NCBI RefSeq assembly: GCF_009734405.1
Contig: NZ_CP046453.1
Location: 1,612,001-1,676,000 of the forward strand
Source of the DNA: Corynebacterium comes
Lineage (GTDB): Bacteria; Actinomycetota; Actinomycetes; Mycobacteriales; Mycobacteriaceae
Reading direction: 5' to 3'
DNA length: 64,000 bases
Part shown: positions 27,022-34,828 of the stretch, in pieces
Layout: every line of letters begins with the position of its first letter
Position numbering within the stretch: position 1 is the stretch's first letter
Position numbers and translations under genes: made by a program
The notes under the pieces: generated by a model
Told to the model about the DNA's origin: nothing
The model's input: the letters and a program-made list of their open reading frames with translations, nothing else
Databases searched by the model: none

Positions 27022-28029
27022 CTACCCGAGGGGAACGAAGGGAAGCTCGGCCGCCACCGAGGCAACCACCTCCTGGCCCGACACGAAACGCGGGGATCCC
27101 AGCTCCCGGGCGAACATCAGCCCGGCCCGCGTGTCCTGCGGAGCCAGTCTCAGACCCCGTCCGGGCCGCAGCTGATAGAGCGTGGAATGGCCGAAGAACT
27201 CAACGTGGACGACCTGCGCGTCGAAGGAGAGCGTCGCATTGTGCACGTCCGTGGCAGCTGCGTCGGTGAGACGGATCTGCTCGGGGCGCAGCACACGGCC
27301 GTCGTCCAGGATCGCGCAGCTGCCCAGGAAGTTTGCGACCCACGCATCAGCGGGTTCGGCATAGAGCGCGCCCGGGCTGCCCGACTGCGCGACCTCCCCC
27401 GCGCGGAGGACGGCGACGAAGTCCGCCATCGACAACGCCTCGTCCTGGTCGTGGGTGACGATGACCGCCGCGGTTCCGGCCGCGCGGAGGATCGCCGCCA
27501 CATCCTGACGCAGACGGGTGCGCAGGGCGGCGTCGAGCGCGGAGAAAGGTTCATCGAGAAGCACCAGGTCCGGGGAGGGCGCCAACGCACGCGCCAGCGC
27601 CACACGTTGCGCCTGACCACCGGAGACCTGGGAGGGCCTGCGGTCCGCCAGAGCGGTGACGTCCACCAGCTCCATCAACTCCGCCACCCGGGCACGGCGC
27701 CGGGCAGCAGGCGTCCTCTTGATCCCGAAGGCGATGTTCTCCGCGATGCTCAGGTGGGGGAACAACGCGGCCTCCTGCGGAACCAGACCCACACGCCGCT
27801 TCTCGGGCGCGAGGGTGGTGACCTCGCGGCCGGCCAGTTCGACGGTGCCGGACGTGGCCGGCAGCAGTCCGGCGATCACGCGCAGCAGGGTCGTCTTCCC
27901 GCAGCCGCTGGGGCCGAGTACCGCCATGAGTTCTCCGGTGGGCAGGTCCAGGGAGATGTCCCGGAGCACCGGCGTCGCCCGATGGCCATAAGCCACGCTG
28001 AGTCCGGTGATGGAGAGGGCGGGGGTCAT
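27022..28029 (-). CDS. Iron(III) ABC importer, ATP-binding protein
   Basis: 335 residues from ATG 28029, which overlaps the permease stop (ATGA). Walker A GPSGCGKTTLLRV, Q-loop VPQEAALFPHLS, signature VSGGQAQRVALARAL, Walker B DLVLLDEPFSALD. The C-terminal 120 residues resemble the FbpC/FutC regulatory domain. Together with the permease and binding protein this is a ferric-iron (Fbp/Sfu) importer. Thiamine or spermidine importers share this fold; the DtxR-like box upstream of the operon favours iron. Confidence 0.87.
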   Translation of the reverse strand: MTPALSITGLSVAYGHRATPVLRDISLDLPTGELMAVLGPSGCGKTTLLRVIAGLLPATSGTVELAGREVTTLAPEKRRVGLVPQEAALFPHLSIAENIAFGIKRTPAARRRARVAELMELVDVTALADRRPSQVSGGQAQRVALARALAPSPDLVLLDEPFSALDAALRTRLRQDVAAILRAAGTAAVIVTHDQDEALSMADFVAVLRAGEVAQSGSPGALYAEPADAWVANFLGSCAILDDGRVLRPEQIRLTDAAATDVHNATLSFDAQVVHVEFFGHSTLYQLRPGRGLRLAPQDTRAGLMFARELGSPRFVSGQEVVASVAAELPFVPLG

Positions 28030-29537
28030 CGGCGATGTCCTTCCGGGGAACGTGCCAGGGCCAGGGCGGGGATGGTCGCCACGGCGATGAGCAACAGGGC
28101 GTAGGGGGCGGCCGCCCCGAAGGCGTTGATGTCGGTGAGCTGCCACAGACGGGTCGCCAGGGTATCGGTGCCGATGGGTCGCATCATGAGTGTGGCGGGA
28201 AGCTCCTTCATGATGGTCAGCGCCACGATGAGGGCACCGGCGGTGATGCCGGGCCAGGCGATTTTCGAGGTCACCTCGGCCCATACCTGACGGGGGCCGC
28301 GCCCGAGGGTGCGGGCGACGTCCTCGTAGGACGTGGGTACCTGGGCGATGGCTGAGCGGGCCGATCCCATGGCCTTGGGCACGAACATGATGCCGTAGGC
28401 GATGACCATCAACGTGGTGGTCTGGTAGAGGCCCGGGGCAACCGCCAGGGCAAGGTAGACCATGGACAGGCCGATGGCGATGCCGGGGAGCCCGTGTCCC
28501 AGGAACGTGATGGTCTCCAGGCCGCCCACGAGTCGGCCGTGGTGACGGGCGGCGAGCACGCTGATGGGCAACGCCATCGCGGTGGCGATCAGCGCCCCGC
28601 CGAAACCGAGGGCGACGGTGGTGCCGGCGGCCTGGATCATGCGTGCCCACTCAACCTCGTTCTCAGCCACGCTGAGGCCCAGGCGCAGGAGGAAAGCCGT
28701 CAGCGGGAGGAGGACCGCTGCAGCGAAGACCACGAGCAGGATGGCGCTGACGACAGCACGGAGCCAGCCGGGCAGTCTGATGAGTGAGTTGGCGTCATCC
28801 CCCGAGCGTGTGGTGAGGACGGGTCGACGTACGATCCTCTCGCCGACCACGGCGACCAGGGCCATGGCCACCAGAATGATCGAGAGCACCACGGCCAACG
28901 ACCGGTTGAAGCTTCCCGAGAACGCCTGCTGCACGGCGGTGGTGAGCGTGGAGTAGCGCATGATGGCGACCACGCCGAATTCGGCGATGCAGTAGAGCGC
29001 CACCAGCAGTGCCCCCGCCCCGGCGGCCGGGGCGATCTGGGGCAGGGTCATCGCCGCGAAACTGCGGGCGGGGCCGTAGCCGAGCGTGCGTGCCACGTGC
29101 TCGTAGGAGCGGTCTGCCCGACGGAACGCCGCCGCCGCGGGCAGAGTGACATAGGGCGTCGTGGCCAGGACCAGTACCAGCCACGCCCCGGTGAAACCGC
29201 GCAGGGGCGTGAGGTCAACCCAGGCGATGCCCGCGACGTAGGAGGGCACCGCCAGTGGCAGGGTCGCCACCAGCCACCACAACCGCTCTGCCCCCAGGCG
29301 CAGACGCGTGATGGCGAACGCGGTGGACACTCCGAGGACCAGCGTGGTGGCGGTGACCGCCAGGGTGAGCTTGAGGGTGTTGGCCACCTGGACCCAGGTG
29401 CCGGGCCGGGCGAGGGCGCGCGTGACGGCCTCCGGCGGGGCGTCGAGAAGCTCCCTGAACAGGAAGGCGAGCGGGGTTGCCACCGCGGCAGCGGCCAGCA
29501 ACGCCGTGAGCACCAGTGCAGGTGAGGGCTTTCGCAC
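28026..29537 (-). CDS. Iron(III) ABC importer, fused permease
   Basis: About 503 residues with roughly twelve transmembrane helices in two homologous halves, the FbpB arrangement. Both halves have the coupling loop: YEHVARTLGYGPARSFAAMTLP and YEDVARTLGRGPRQVWAEVTSK-like stretches. GTG at 29537 was chosen because AGAAGGA precedes it by 7 nt; the frame is open 15 codons further without one. It lies 76 bp after the binding-protein gene. Confidence 0.87.
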   Translation of the reverse strand: MRKPSPALVLTALLAAAAVATPLAFLFRELLDAPPEAVTRALARPGTWVQVANTLKLTLAVTATTLVLGVSTAFAITRLRLGAERLWWLVATLPLAVPSYVAGIAWVDLTPLRGFTGAWLVLVLATTPYVTLPAAAAFRRADRSYEHVARTLGYGPARSFAAMTLPQIAPAAGAGALLVALYCIAEFGVVAIMRYSTLTTAVQQAFSGSFNRSLAVVLSIILVAMALVAVVGERIVRRPVLTTRSGDDANSLIRLPGWLRAVVSAILLVVFAAAVLLPLTAFLLRLGLSVAENEVEWARMIQAAGTTVALGFGGALIATAMALPISVLAARHHGRLVGGLETITFLGHGLPGIAIGLSMVYLALAVAPGLYQTTTLMVIAYGIMFVPKAMGSARSAIAQVPTSYEDVARTLGRGPRQVWAEVTSKIAWPGITAGALIVALTIMKELPATLMMRPIGTDTLATRLWQLTDINAFGAAAPYALLLIAVATIPALALARSPEGHRR

Positions 29538-29613
29538 GGGCGGATCCTTCTGGGTTCGGGGAGTCGATCGGGCCAGGCGCACGTGGGGTCGGCCCGCTGC
29601 CCCGGGGTCGGCC

Positions 29614-30681
29614 CTAGGTGATGTTCAGGCCAACCTCGTCGATGAGTGCGGCGGTGTCATCCACGGACGACATGTCCGACAGGTCGAAGTCCGGATTCGC
29701 GCCGGCATCGAACGCAGGCACACCCTCCGGGCCTTCAGCGCCCTTGAGCAGAGGATACTCGAAGGTCTCCTCAGCGAAATACGCCTGCCCCTCCTCAGAG
29801 AGCAGGTACTCGATGAACTCGATGGCCTGCGGATCCTGGGTGTCCTGCTTCAGCACCCCTGCTCCGGTGGCGTTGATCAGCGCGGCGAGGTCGCCCGGCT
29901 GGCCGTACTTGAGCTGGGCGCGCATGTTGTCGGCCCCCACCTCCGCAGCGGACTGGTACCAGTAGTAGTGGTTGATCAGGCCGATCTCGACCTCGCCGGT
30001 GTTGACGGCTTCGAGGATGTCGCCGTTCTTCTCGTAGGTCTGGACGTCGTTGTCCTTGAGCTTCTGCAGGAAGTCGCGGGCGGCTTCCTCGCCTTCGGTC
30101 ACACGGATCGCGGTGACAAAGGACAGGAAGGAGGCATTGCCGGGGGCGATGGCGATCTCCCCCGCCCACTTCGGGTCGACCATCTCCGCCAGGGTGTCCG
30201 GAGCCTCCTCCTCGGTCACCGTCTCCTCGTCGTAGGCCACGACGCGTGCCCGGCCGGTGAGGCCGACCCACTGTCCGTCATCGGAGCTGAAGGCGGCGGG
30301 CACCTTCTCGAGGACCTCTTCCGGCAGCTCCACGAGCATGCCCTCCTGTGCGACCAGACCCAGAGCGCCCGCCTCCTGGGAGAGGAAGACCTCGGCCGGG
30401 CTGTTGGACCCCTCGGTGATCAGCAGCTGGGCCTGTTCCGCGGTGCTGCCGTAGCGCACCTCGGTCCGGATCCCGGTGGCCTCCTCGAACCGCTCGATGA
30501 GCGGCGCGATGAGGTTCTCATCGCGGCCGGAATAGATCACCAGGGTGTCATCGGACGCGGCGGAGGTCGTCCCGGTGGTGTCTGCGGAGTCCTCCGAACC
30601 GGTGTCCGCGCATGCGGTCAGGCCGGTGATCACGCCCGCCGAAGCGATCGCTGCCAGGGTCATGCGGGTGAAAGAACGCAT
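29614..30681 (-). CDS. Iron(III)-binding lipoprotein
   Basis: 355 residues from ATG 30681 (GGAGG at good spacing). A signal peptide ends in the lipobox ITGLTAC, then a Ser/Thr/Asp linker and the mature domain beginning DTLVIYSGRDENLIAPLIER. LINHYYWYQSAAEVGADN carries the adjacent tyrosines used by FbpA-type proteins to hold ferric iron. It is first in the leftward iron operon, below a DtxR-like box. Confidence 0.9.
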   Translation of the reverse strand: MRSFTRMTLAAIASAGVITGLTACADTGSEDSADTTGTTSAASDDTLVIYSGRDENLIAPLIERFEEATGIRTEVRYGSTAEQAQLLITEGSNSPAEVFLSQEAGALGLVAQEGMLVELPEEVLEKVPAAFSSDDGQWVGLTGRARVVAYDEETVTEEEAPDTLAEMVDPKWAGEIAIAPGNASFLSFVTAIRVTEGEEAARDFLQKLKDNDVQTYEKNGDILEAVNTGEVEIGLINHYYWYQSAAEVGADNMRAQLKYGQPGDLAALINATGAGVLKQDTQDPQAIEFIEYLLSEEGQAYFAEETFEYPLLKGAEGPEGVPAFDAGANPDFDLSDMSSVDDTAALIDEVGLNIT

Positions 30682-30761
30682 CTGATAATCCTCCATGTGG
30701 TGTCGGGCACCTTGATCTGCGCTGTGCAGAAGCGAGAGGTGACCCCGGTAACAAAACATGG

Positions 30762-30780
30762 TTAGGTTAGCCTTAACTCA
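30762..30780. promoter_or_regulatory. DtxR box of the iron importer operon
   Basis: TTAGGTTAGCCTTAACTCA matches the 19-bp DtxR/IdeR consensus TTAGGTTAGSCTAACCTAA at 16 positions. It lies 80 bp before the binding-protein start codon. DtxR represses iron-uptake genes when Fe2+ is sufficient. The rest of 30682-30887 holds the leader and the pspA terminator. Confidence 0.8.
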
Positions 30781-30817
30781 TTGTTCCGGTCAAGGCTTGC
30801 AGGCGTTCAGAAGAAAA

Positions 30818-30846
30818 CCCCCGGCCGTGGAGTCCACGATCGGGGG
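30818..30846 (-). terminator. Terminator of pspA
   Basis: Reading leftward, CCCCCGATCGTGG pairs with CCACGGCCGGGGG (two mismatched bases) and is followed by TTTTC, a rho-independent terminator 42 bp after pspA. Confidence 0.7.
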
Positions 30847-30887
30847 AAAATACGCGGTGGCAGCACCATCCGCGGCGGGGGCGGAGA

Positions 30888-31712
30888 CTACTCGCCGCGC
30901 AGTTCGCGCATGCGGCGGGCCACGGCGTCATCGGTGACGTTGGTCGCGCCACCCTCGATGGCCTTCTCTTCCTCCGGCGAGGAGAGCTCATGGGTACCCC
31001 GCATCTCGAGGCGGATCTGCTCGAGGCGGGAGTGACCCGCCATCTGGATACCTGCCTGCTGAACTTCCGCCATGCGACCCTCAACGGAGTTCTCGGCCAA
31101 CTCGGCCTGTCCGAGGGCGTTGGCGTAACGTCGCTCAATCTTCTCCCGCACCTGATCCAGGTTCGGGCTGGAGCCGGCGGTGATGGAGTTCATCGACTGC
31201 AGGGACTCGGACACCTTCTCCTGCATCTTGGCCTGCTCAAGCTGGGAGAGCAGCTTGGTGCGCTCCGCGACCTTCTGCTGCAGTGCCATCGAGTTACGCT
31301 CGACGGCCTGCTTGGCCTGGGCCGCCTGCTGGAGGGACTGGTCGTGGAGCTGCTTGGTGTCCTCCACGGACTGCTCGGCGGTGACCAGCTGGGCAGCGAA
31401 AGCCTCGGCGGCGTTCTCGTACTCGAGGGCCTTCTTCTCGTCGCCCTCGCCGCGCGCCTTGTCCGCCAGCTGGAGCGCCTGCCGGGTGTTCGCCTGGAGC
31501 TTCTCAATCTCTCCGAGACGGCGGTTCAGCTGCATCTCCAGCTGACGCTGGTTACCGATGACAGCGGCCGCCTGCTGCGACAGCTCCTGGTGCTGCCGCT
31601 GTGCGTCCTCGATGGCCTGCTGAATCTGCACCTTCGGATCGGCATTCTCCTCGATCTTCGAGTCGAACAGCGCCATGAGGTACTTCCATGCCTTTACGAA
31701 GGGGTTAGCCAT
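30888..31712 (-). CDS. pspA: PspA/IM30 phage-shock protein
   Basis: 274 residues, mostly one long coiled coil (about 20-220) with [20 protein letters not shown] at the start and [17 protein letters not shown]. It is the counterpart of the mycobacterial 35-kDa antigen Rv2744c and binds stressed membrane. It follows clgR by 80 bp, and in mycobacteria ClgR controls pspA. An additional C-terminal tail, [21 protein letters not shown], is typical of actinobacterial members. Confidence 0.9.
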   Translation of the reverse strand: MANPFVKAWKYLMALFDSKIEENADPKVQIQQAIEDAQRQHQELSQQAAAVIGNQRQLEMQLNRRLGEIEKLQANTRQALQLADKARGEGDEKKALEYENAAEAFAAQLVTAEQSVEDTKQLHDQSLQQAAQAKQAVERNSMALQQKVAERTKLLSQLEQAKMQEKVSESLQSMNSITAGSSPNLDQVREKIERRYANALGQAELAENSVEGRMAEVQQAGIQMAGHSRLEQIRLEMRGTHELSSPEEEKAIEGGATNVTDDAVARRMRELRGE

Positions 31713-31792
31713 GTCAGATCGGGCCTTCCTAGATTTTGTCCAACGTTAACGCCACCATGCTAGCGGACGCGACTCCATGCCGTCGGCCGCAG

Positions 31793-32119
31793 TCAGGCGT
31801 GGAGGGACTCGCTGGCGAGATCCTCCGCCACGGACTGCAACGCCATCGACCCTGCGGCCTCAATGAGGACATCCGCGACCGAGGTGCCCAGAGCATGACA
31901 GACCGAGGCCAGCAGTTCGGAGGACACTTCCTTGCGGCCGCGTTCCAGCTCGGAGAGGTAGCCCGGGGAGACGCGGGCGGATTCGGCGAGTTCGCGCAAA
32001 GTGATGCCCTGGTCCGCCCGGAACGAGCGGAGGGCAGCACCGAGTGCCTCCCGGAGCAGAAGTTCAGGTGCGCGACGGGTGGAAACGATCGGGGTATCAA
32101 TGACAGCGGTGGTAACCAT
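31793..32119 (-). CDS. clgR: Transcriptional regulator ClgR
   Basis: 108 residues with a Cro/C1-type helix-turn-helix (about 33-87): [20 protein letters not shown] then [13 protein letters not shown]. ClgR activates Clp protease and repair genes and is itself degraded by ClpCP. The tail ends SLHA rather than a clear AA degron. Its ATG overlaps the cinA stop (TAATG), linking it to the pgsA-cinA-clgR-pspA run, the same order as Rv2746c-Rv2744c. Confidence 0.9.
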   Translation of the reverse strand: MVTTAVIDTPIVSTRRAPELLLREALGAALRSFRADQGITLRELAESARVSPGYLSELERGRKEVSSELLASVCHALGTSVADVLIEAAGSMALQSVAEDLASESLHA

Positions 32120-32601
32120 TACTCCCTACAACGACCCGCGGGGTCGGTTTGTTCCACACGGGTCAACAACCCCCGCAACGCCGCGTCGACCGCCGCCTCG
32201 CGGATGTCACGGCGCGTTCCGCTGAGGTTCAGCTTCTCCGTCTCGACCCCGCCCTCCCCCGCGTAGCCGATCCACACCTCGCCCACCGGGTGCCCGTCCT
32301 GGGGATCAGGTCCCGCCACGCCGGTCAGGGACACTCCCCAGTCCGCCAGGCACACCTCGCGGACACCCTCCGCCATCCCGGCGGCCACCTCCGGGGACAC
32401 CGGGCCGTAGGTGCGCAGCGTATGGCTGGGCACCCCGGCGAGCAGCCCCTTGAGGTCCGTGGCATAGGTGATCAGGCCGCCTCGCAGCACGTCGGACGCT
32501 CCAGGGGTGTCGGCGAGGGTGGCGGCGGCGAGCCCCGCGGTCAGGGACTCGCAGAAGGCGACGGTGAGGGAGCGGCGCCGCAGGGCGTCGACGAGGTTCA
32601 C
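32119..32601 (-). CDS. cinA: CinA C-terminal domain protein (NMN amidohydrolase)
   Basis: 160 residues from GTG 32601, overlapping the pgsA stop (GTGA). It holds only the CinA/PncC domain, with [37 protein letters not shown] and [11 protein letters not shown]. PncC deamidates nicotinamide mononucleotide to salvage NAD. The longer open frame upstream (to 32856) overlaps pgsA out of frame and is not used. The N-terminal competence-type domain of longer CinA proteins is absent. Confidence 0.87.
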   Translation of the reverse strand: MNLVDALRRRSLTVAFCESLTAGLAAATLADTPGASDVLRGGLITYATDLKGLLAGVPSHTLRTYGPVSPEVAAGMAEGVREVCLADWGVSLTGVAGPDPQDGHPVGEVWIGYAGEGGVETEKLNLSGTRRDIREAAVDAALRGLLTRVEQTDPAGRCRE

Positions 32602-33143
32602 TGCTGTCGCCGGGAATCGATGAGGTACTGCACACCCGTCCACACCGTGACCACGACGGCGGCGAGCATGACCAGGTACGTGGGCAGATCCGTCCACTCC
32701 GGAAGGGGCATCAGGTACAGGCCCACCGCTATCGCCTGCAGGGTCGTCTTGATCTTGCCGCCCTTGGAGGCCGGCACCACGAGGCCGCGGCGCAGCATGA
32801 TCATCCGCCAGACGGTGATGCCGAACTCCCGGATGAGGATCACCACGGTGATCCACACCGGCAGCTCGCCGATGAGGTTCAGGCTCACCAGTGCAGCGGT
32901 CATGAGGGCCTTGTCGGCGATCGGATCAGCGATCTTGCCGAAGTCCGTCACCAGGTTGCGCGCCCGGGCGATGTCCCCGTCGAGTTTGTCGGTGATCATC
33001 AGGGCGACGAAGACGCCGAACGCCCACCACATGTGGTCCGTCAGGACGAGCCAGAGGAACAGGGGGATGACCAGGATCCGCAGACTCGTCAACATGTTGG
33101 GCAGGTTGAAGTTGCTGGGCTTCGCGGGCGTCGGTGCAGTCAC
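32598..33143 (-). CDS. pgsA: CDP-diacylglycerol-glycerol-3-phosphate 3-phosphatidyltransferase
   Basis: A membrane enzyme of phosphatidylglycerol synthesis. The CDP-alcohol phosphotransferase motif is complete, DKLDGDIARARN then FGKIADPIADK, with all conserved aspartates. About four to five helices follow. Two GTG starts exist (33152, 33143). The second is preferred because TAGGGT (complement of 33151-33156) stands 7 nt before it, as in a leaderless message. It heads pgsA-cinA-clgR-pspA. Confidence 0.88.
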   Translation of the reverse strand: MTAPTPAKPSNFNLPNMLTSLRILVIPLFLWLVLTDHMWWAFGVFVALMITDKLDGDIARARNLVTDFGKIADPIADKALMTAALVSLNLIGELPVWITVVILIREFGITVWRMIMLRRGLVVPASKGGKIKTTLQAIAVGLYLMPLPEWTDLPTYLVMLAAVVVTVWTGVQYLIDSRRQQ

Positions 33144-33150
33144 GCCACAC

Positions 33151-33178
33151 ACCCTACCCCTCTGCGGCGGAGTAGAAT
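33151..33178. promoter_or_regulatory. Divergent leaderless promoter pair, pgsA / YciI gene
   Basis: Minus-strand TAGGGT (33151-33156) is 7 nt before the pgsA GTG and plus-strand TAGAAT (33173-33178) is 8 nt before the YciI ATG. The start codons are 43 bp apart, so both -35 regions overlap. Confidence 0.45.
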
Positions 33179-33186
33179 TTCTGAGT

Positions 33187-33492
33187 ATGAAATACTTCGC
33201 GGTCCATTACCAGTACGCCAACGAAGCGCCCGAGATCGTCGCCCTGCGCCCTGCGCACCGGGAGTGGCTCGCCACCCTCGGCGCCGTGGACCAGCTCGTC
33301 GGCTCGGGACCCTACACCGACGGACAGGGCGGTGCGCTGATCATCATCCGCCTCCCCGAGACCGCCACAATCAGTGACGCGGAGGAGATCATGGACAATG
33401 ATCCTTTCACCCGCGAGAAGGCTCTCGCGGGTCGCACCATCCGGGAGTGGAACCCCGTTCTCAACGTGTTCCGCTCACCGGATGAGGACTAG
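33187..33492 (+). CDS. YciI-family protein
   Basis: 101 residues with the YciI dimeric alpha-beta barrel pattern: MKYFAVHYQYANEAPEIVAL, HREWLATLGAVDQLVGSGPY, and DPFTREKALAGRTIREWNPV. The His and Asp of YciI active-site-like positions (RPAHREW, MDNDPF) are present. Function in the cell is unknown. A TAGAAT -10 lies 8 nt upstream. Its stop codon is directly next to the terC stop of the opposite strand. Confidence 0.8.
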   Translation: MKYFAVHYQYANEAPEIVALRPAHREWLATLGAVDQLVGSGPYTDGQGGALIIIRLPETATISDAEEIMDNDPFTREKALAGRTIREWNPVLNVFRSPDED

Positions 33493-34626
33493 CTAGTCCT
33501 TCTTCTCATCCAACTCACTCAGCCTGGTTGACCCATGCTGGACCCCCGCCTGATCGGCGGGCAGGTCCAGGTGGTCAGCCTCGTACTTCTCTTCCTCCGT
33601 GAGCTCGTGATCCCACTCCCCCGTGCTGACGCGGGTATCGATGGCACCCTGGGACTTCTCCCAGTAGTTGCGCCAGATGGACGCCAGCACCGTCACCACG
33701 AGGATCCCCACGATGACCACCAGGGACAGCTCCGTCGCAATCTCCGGTACGGAGAGGTTCTCGCCGCCGTTGATGAACGCCAGGTTGTTCTCGTGCAGCG
33801 CATGCAGCAGCAGTTTCACACCGATGAACCCCAGGATCAGGCCCAGCCCGTACGGCAGGTAGACCAGACGCTCGAGCAGGCCGTCCAGCAGGAAGTACAT
33901 CTGGCGCAGGCCCATCAGGGAGAACGCGTTGGTGGTGAAGACCAGATACGGCTCAGTGGTGATGCCGTAGATGGCCGGGATGGAGTCGAAGGCGAACATC
34001 ACGTCCACCAGGCCGATAGCCACCAGGGCGACGAACAGCGGGGTCAGCGCGAACTTGCCGTGGAAGCGGGTGGTCAGCTTGTCGCCGTCATAGCCCGGGG
34101 TGACATGCACGACCTTGCGCAGCCACTTGATCACCTTCATGTCGTTGGGATCAGTCTCCGGGGCGTCCGTGGCCTCGTCCCACAGCAGCTTGGCGGCCGT
34201 CCACAGGAGGAAGATGGCGAACAGGTAGAACACGTCCGACCAGGCGGAGATGATCGCGGCACCCATGAGGATGAACACCAGGCGGAACGCCAGCGCCAGC
34301 ACGATGCCGATGAGCAGTACCTTCTGCTGGTACTTACGGGGGATCTTGAAGGCGCCCATGATGAGCGCGAAGACGAAGAGGTTGTCCACACTCAGCGCCT
34401 TCTCCGTCACATAGCCGGTGAAGTACTGGACGCCGTGATCGTGATCCCACATGAAGTAGACGAACACGCCGAACAACAGGGCGAGGCTGACGTAGAAACC
34501 CGTCCACACCGCCGATTCCTTGATGGTCGGCTCATGCGGGGTGCGCACGTGACTGTAGAAGTCGAAAACGAAGAATCCGAGGATCACCACGATGGTGGCG
34601 ATCCAGATCCACAATGGAATAGTCAA
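33493..34626 (-). CDS. TerC/Alx-family membrane protein, probable manganese exporter
   Basis: 377 residues with about nine helices and the TerC signature aspartates: EKALSVDNLFVFALIMGAF and DVMFAFDSIPAIYGIT. TerC/Alx members, several with yybP-ykoY riboswitches, export Mn2+. The start is TTG at 34626, 8 nt after GGAGG, and this ribosome-binding site lies in the hairpin of a riboswitch. The C-terminal 50 residues are charged and not conserved. Earlier tellurite-resistance names are misleading. Confidence 0.85.
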   Translation of the reverse strand: MTIPLWIWIATIVVILGFFVFDFYSHVRTPHEPTIKESAVWTGFYVSLALLFGVFVYFMWDHDHGVQYFTGYVTEKALSVDNLFVFALIMGAFKIPRKYQQKVLLIGIVLALAFRLVFILMGAAIISAWSDVFYLFAIFLLWTAAKLLWDEATDAPETDPNDMKVIKWLRKVVHVTPGYDGDKLTTRFHGKFALTPLFVALVAIGLVDVMFAFDSIPAIYGITTEPYLVFTTNAFSLMGLRQMYFLLDGLLERLVYLPYGLGLILGFIGVKLLLHALHENNLAFINGGENLSVPEIATELSLVVIVGILVVTVLASIWRNYWEKSQGAIDTRVSTGEWDHELTEEEKYEADHLDLPADQAGVQHGSTRLSELDEKKD

Positions 34627-34634
34627 AATCTATG

Positions 34635-34670
34635 CCTCCGGTCTTTTCTGGGTAGATGAACGACCGGAGG
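34635..34670 (-). promoter_or_regulatory. RBS-sequestering hairpin (riboswitch expression platform)
   Basis: In the terC message CCTCCGGTC (complement of 34662-34670) can pair over nine bases with GACCGGAGG (complement of 34635-34643), burying the GGAGG ribosome-binding site. The same CCTCC is also needed to close the aptamer with the GGAGG at 34755-34759. The two structures exclude each other. Confidence 0.65.
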
Positions 34671-34770
34671 TCTCCCCCACCCGCATCACCTGCGGGCCGG
34701 CGCGACCGGGCCCGAGGGCCGTGCTGACGATCCGCGCCGATTATGGGGTACTCCCCTCCATGACAAGGTC
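34662..34770 (-). ncRNA. yybP-ykoY (manganese) riboswitch aptamer
   Basis: The terC leader contains the family's conserved GGGGAGTA (complement of 34749-34756) in GGAGGGGAGTACCCC. On the 3' side GGGGGAGACCTCC supplies the second conserved arm and closes a P1-like stem, GGAGG with CCTCC. GC-rich helices fill the middle. A -10, TATAGT (34773-34778), sits just upstream. Occurrence before a TerC gene fits the family. The assignment rests on motif and context; no covariance search was possible. Confidence 0.7.
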
Positions 34771-34772
34771 AC

Positions 34773-34778
34773 ACTATA
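34773..34778 (-). promoter_or_regulatory. -10 element of terC
   Basis: TATAGT on the minus strand, directly before the aptamer, would start transcription near 34766. Confidence 0.5.
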
Positions 34779-34828
34779 CACGGCGATCCGGGACAGTCAC
34801 CCGCTCACCGATTTTCGCAGGACCGGGC

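Noticed and set aside
33493..34626. Tellurite resistance function for the TerC protein
   Set aside because: No ter operon genes are near. The Mn-type riboswitch context supports metal export.
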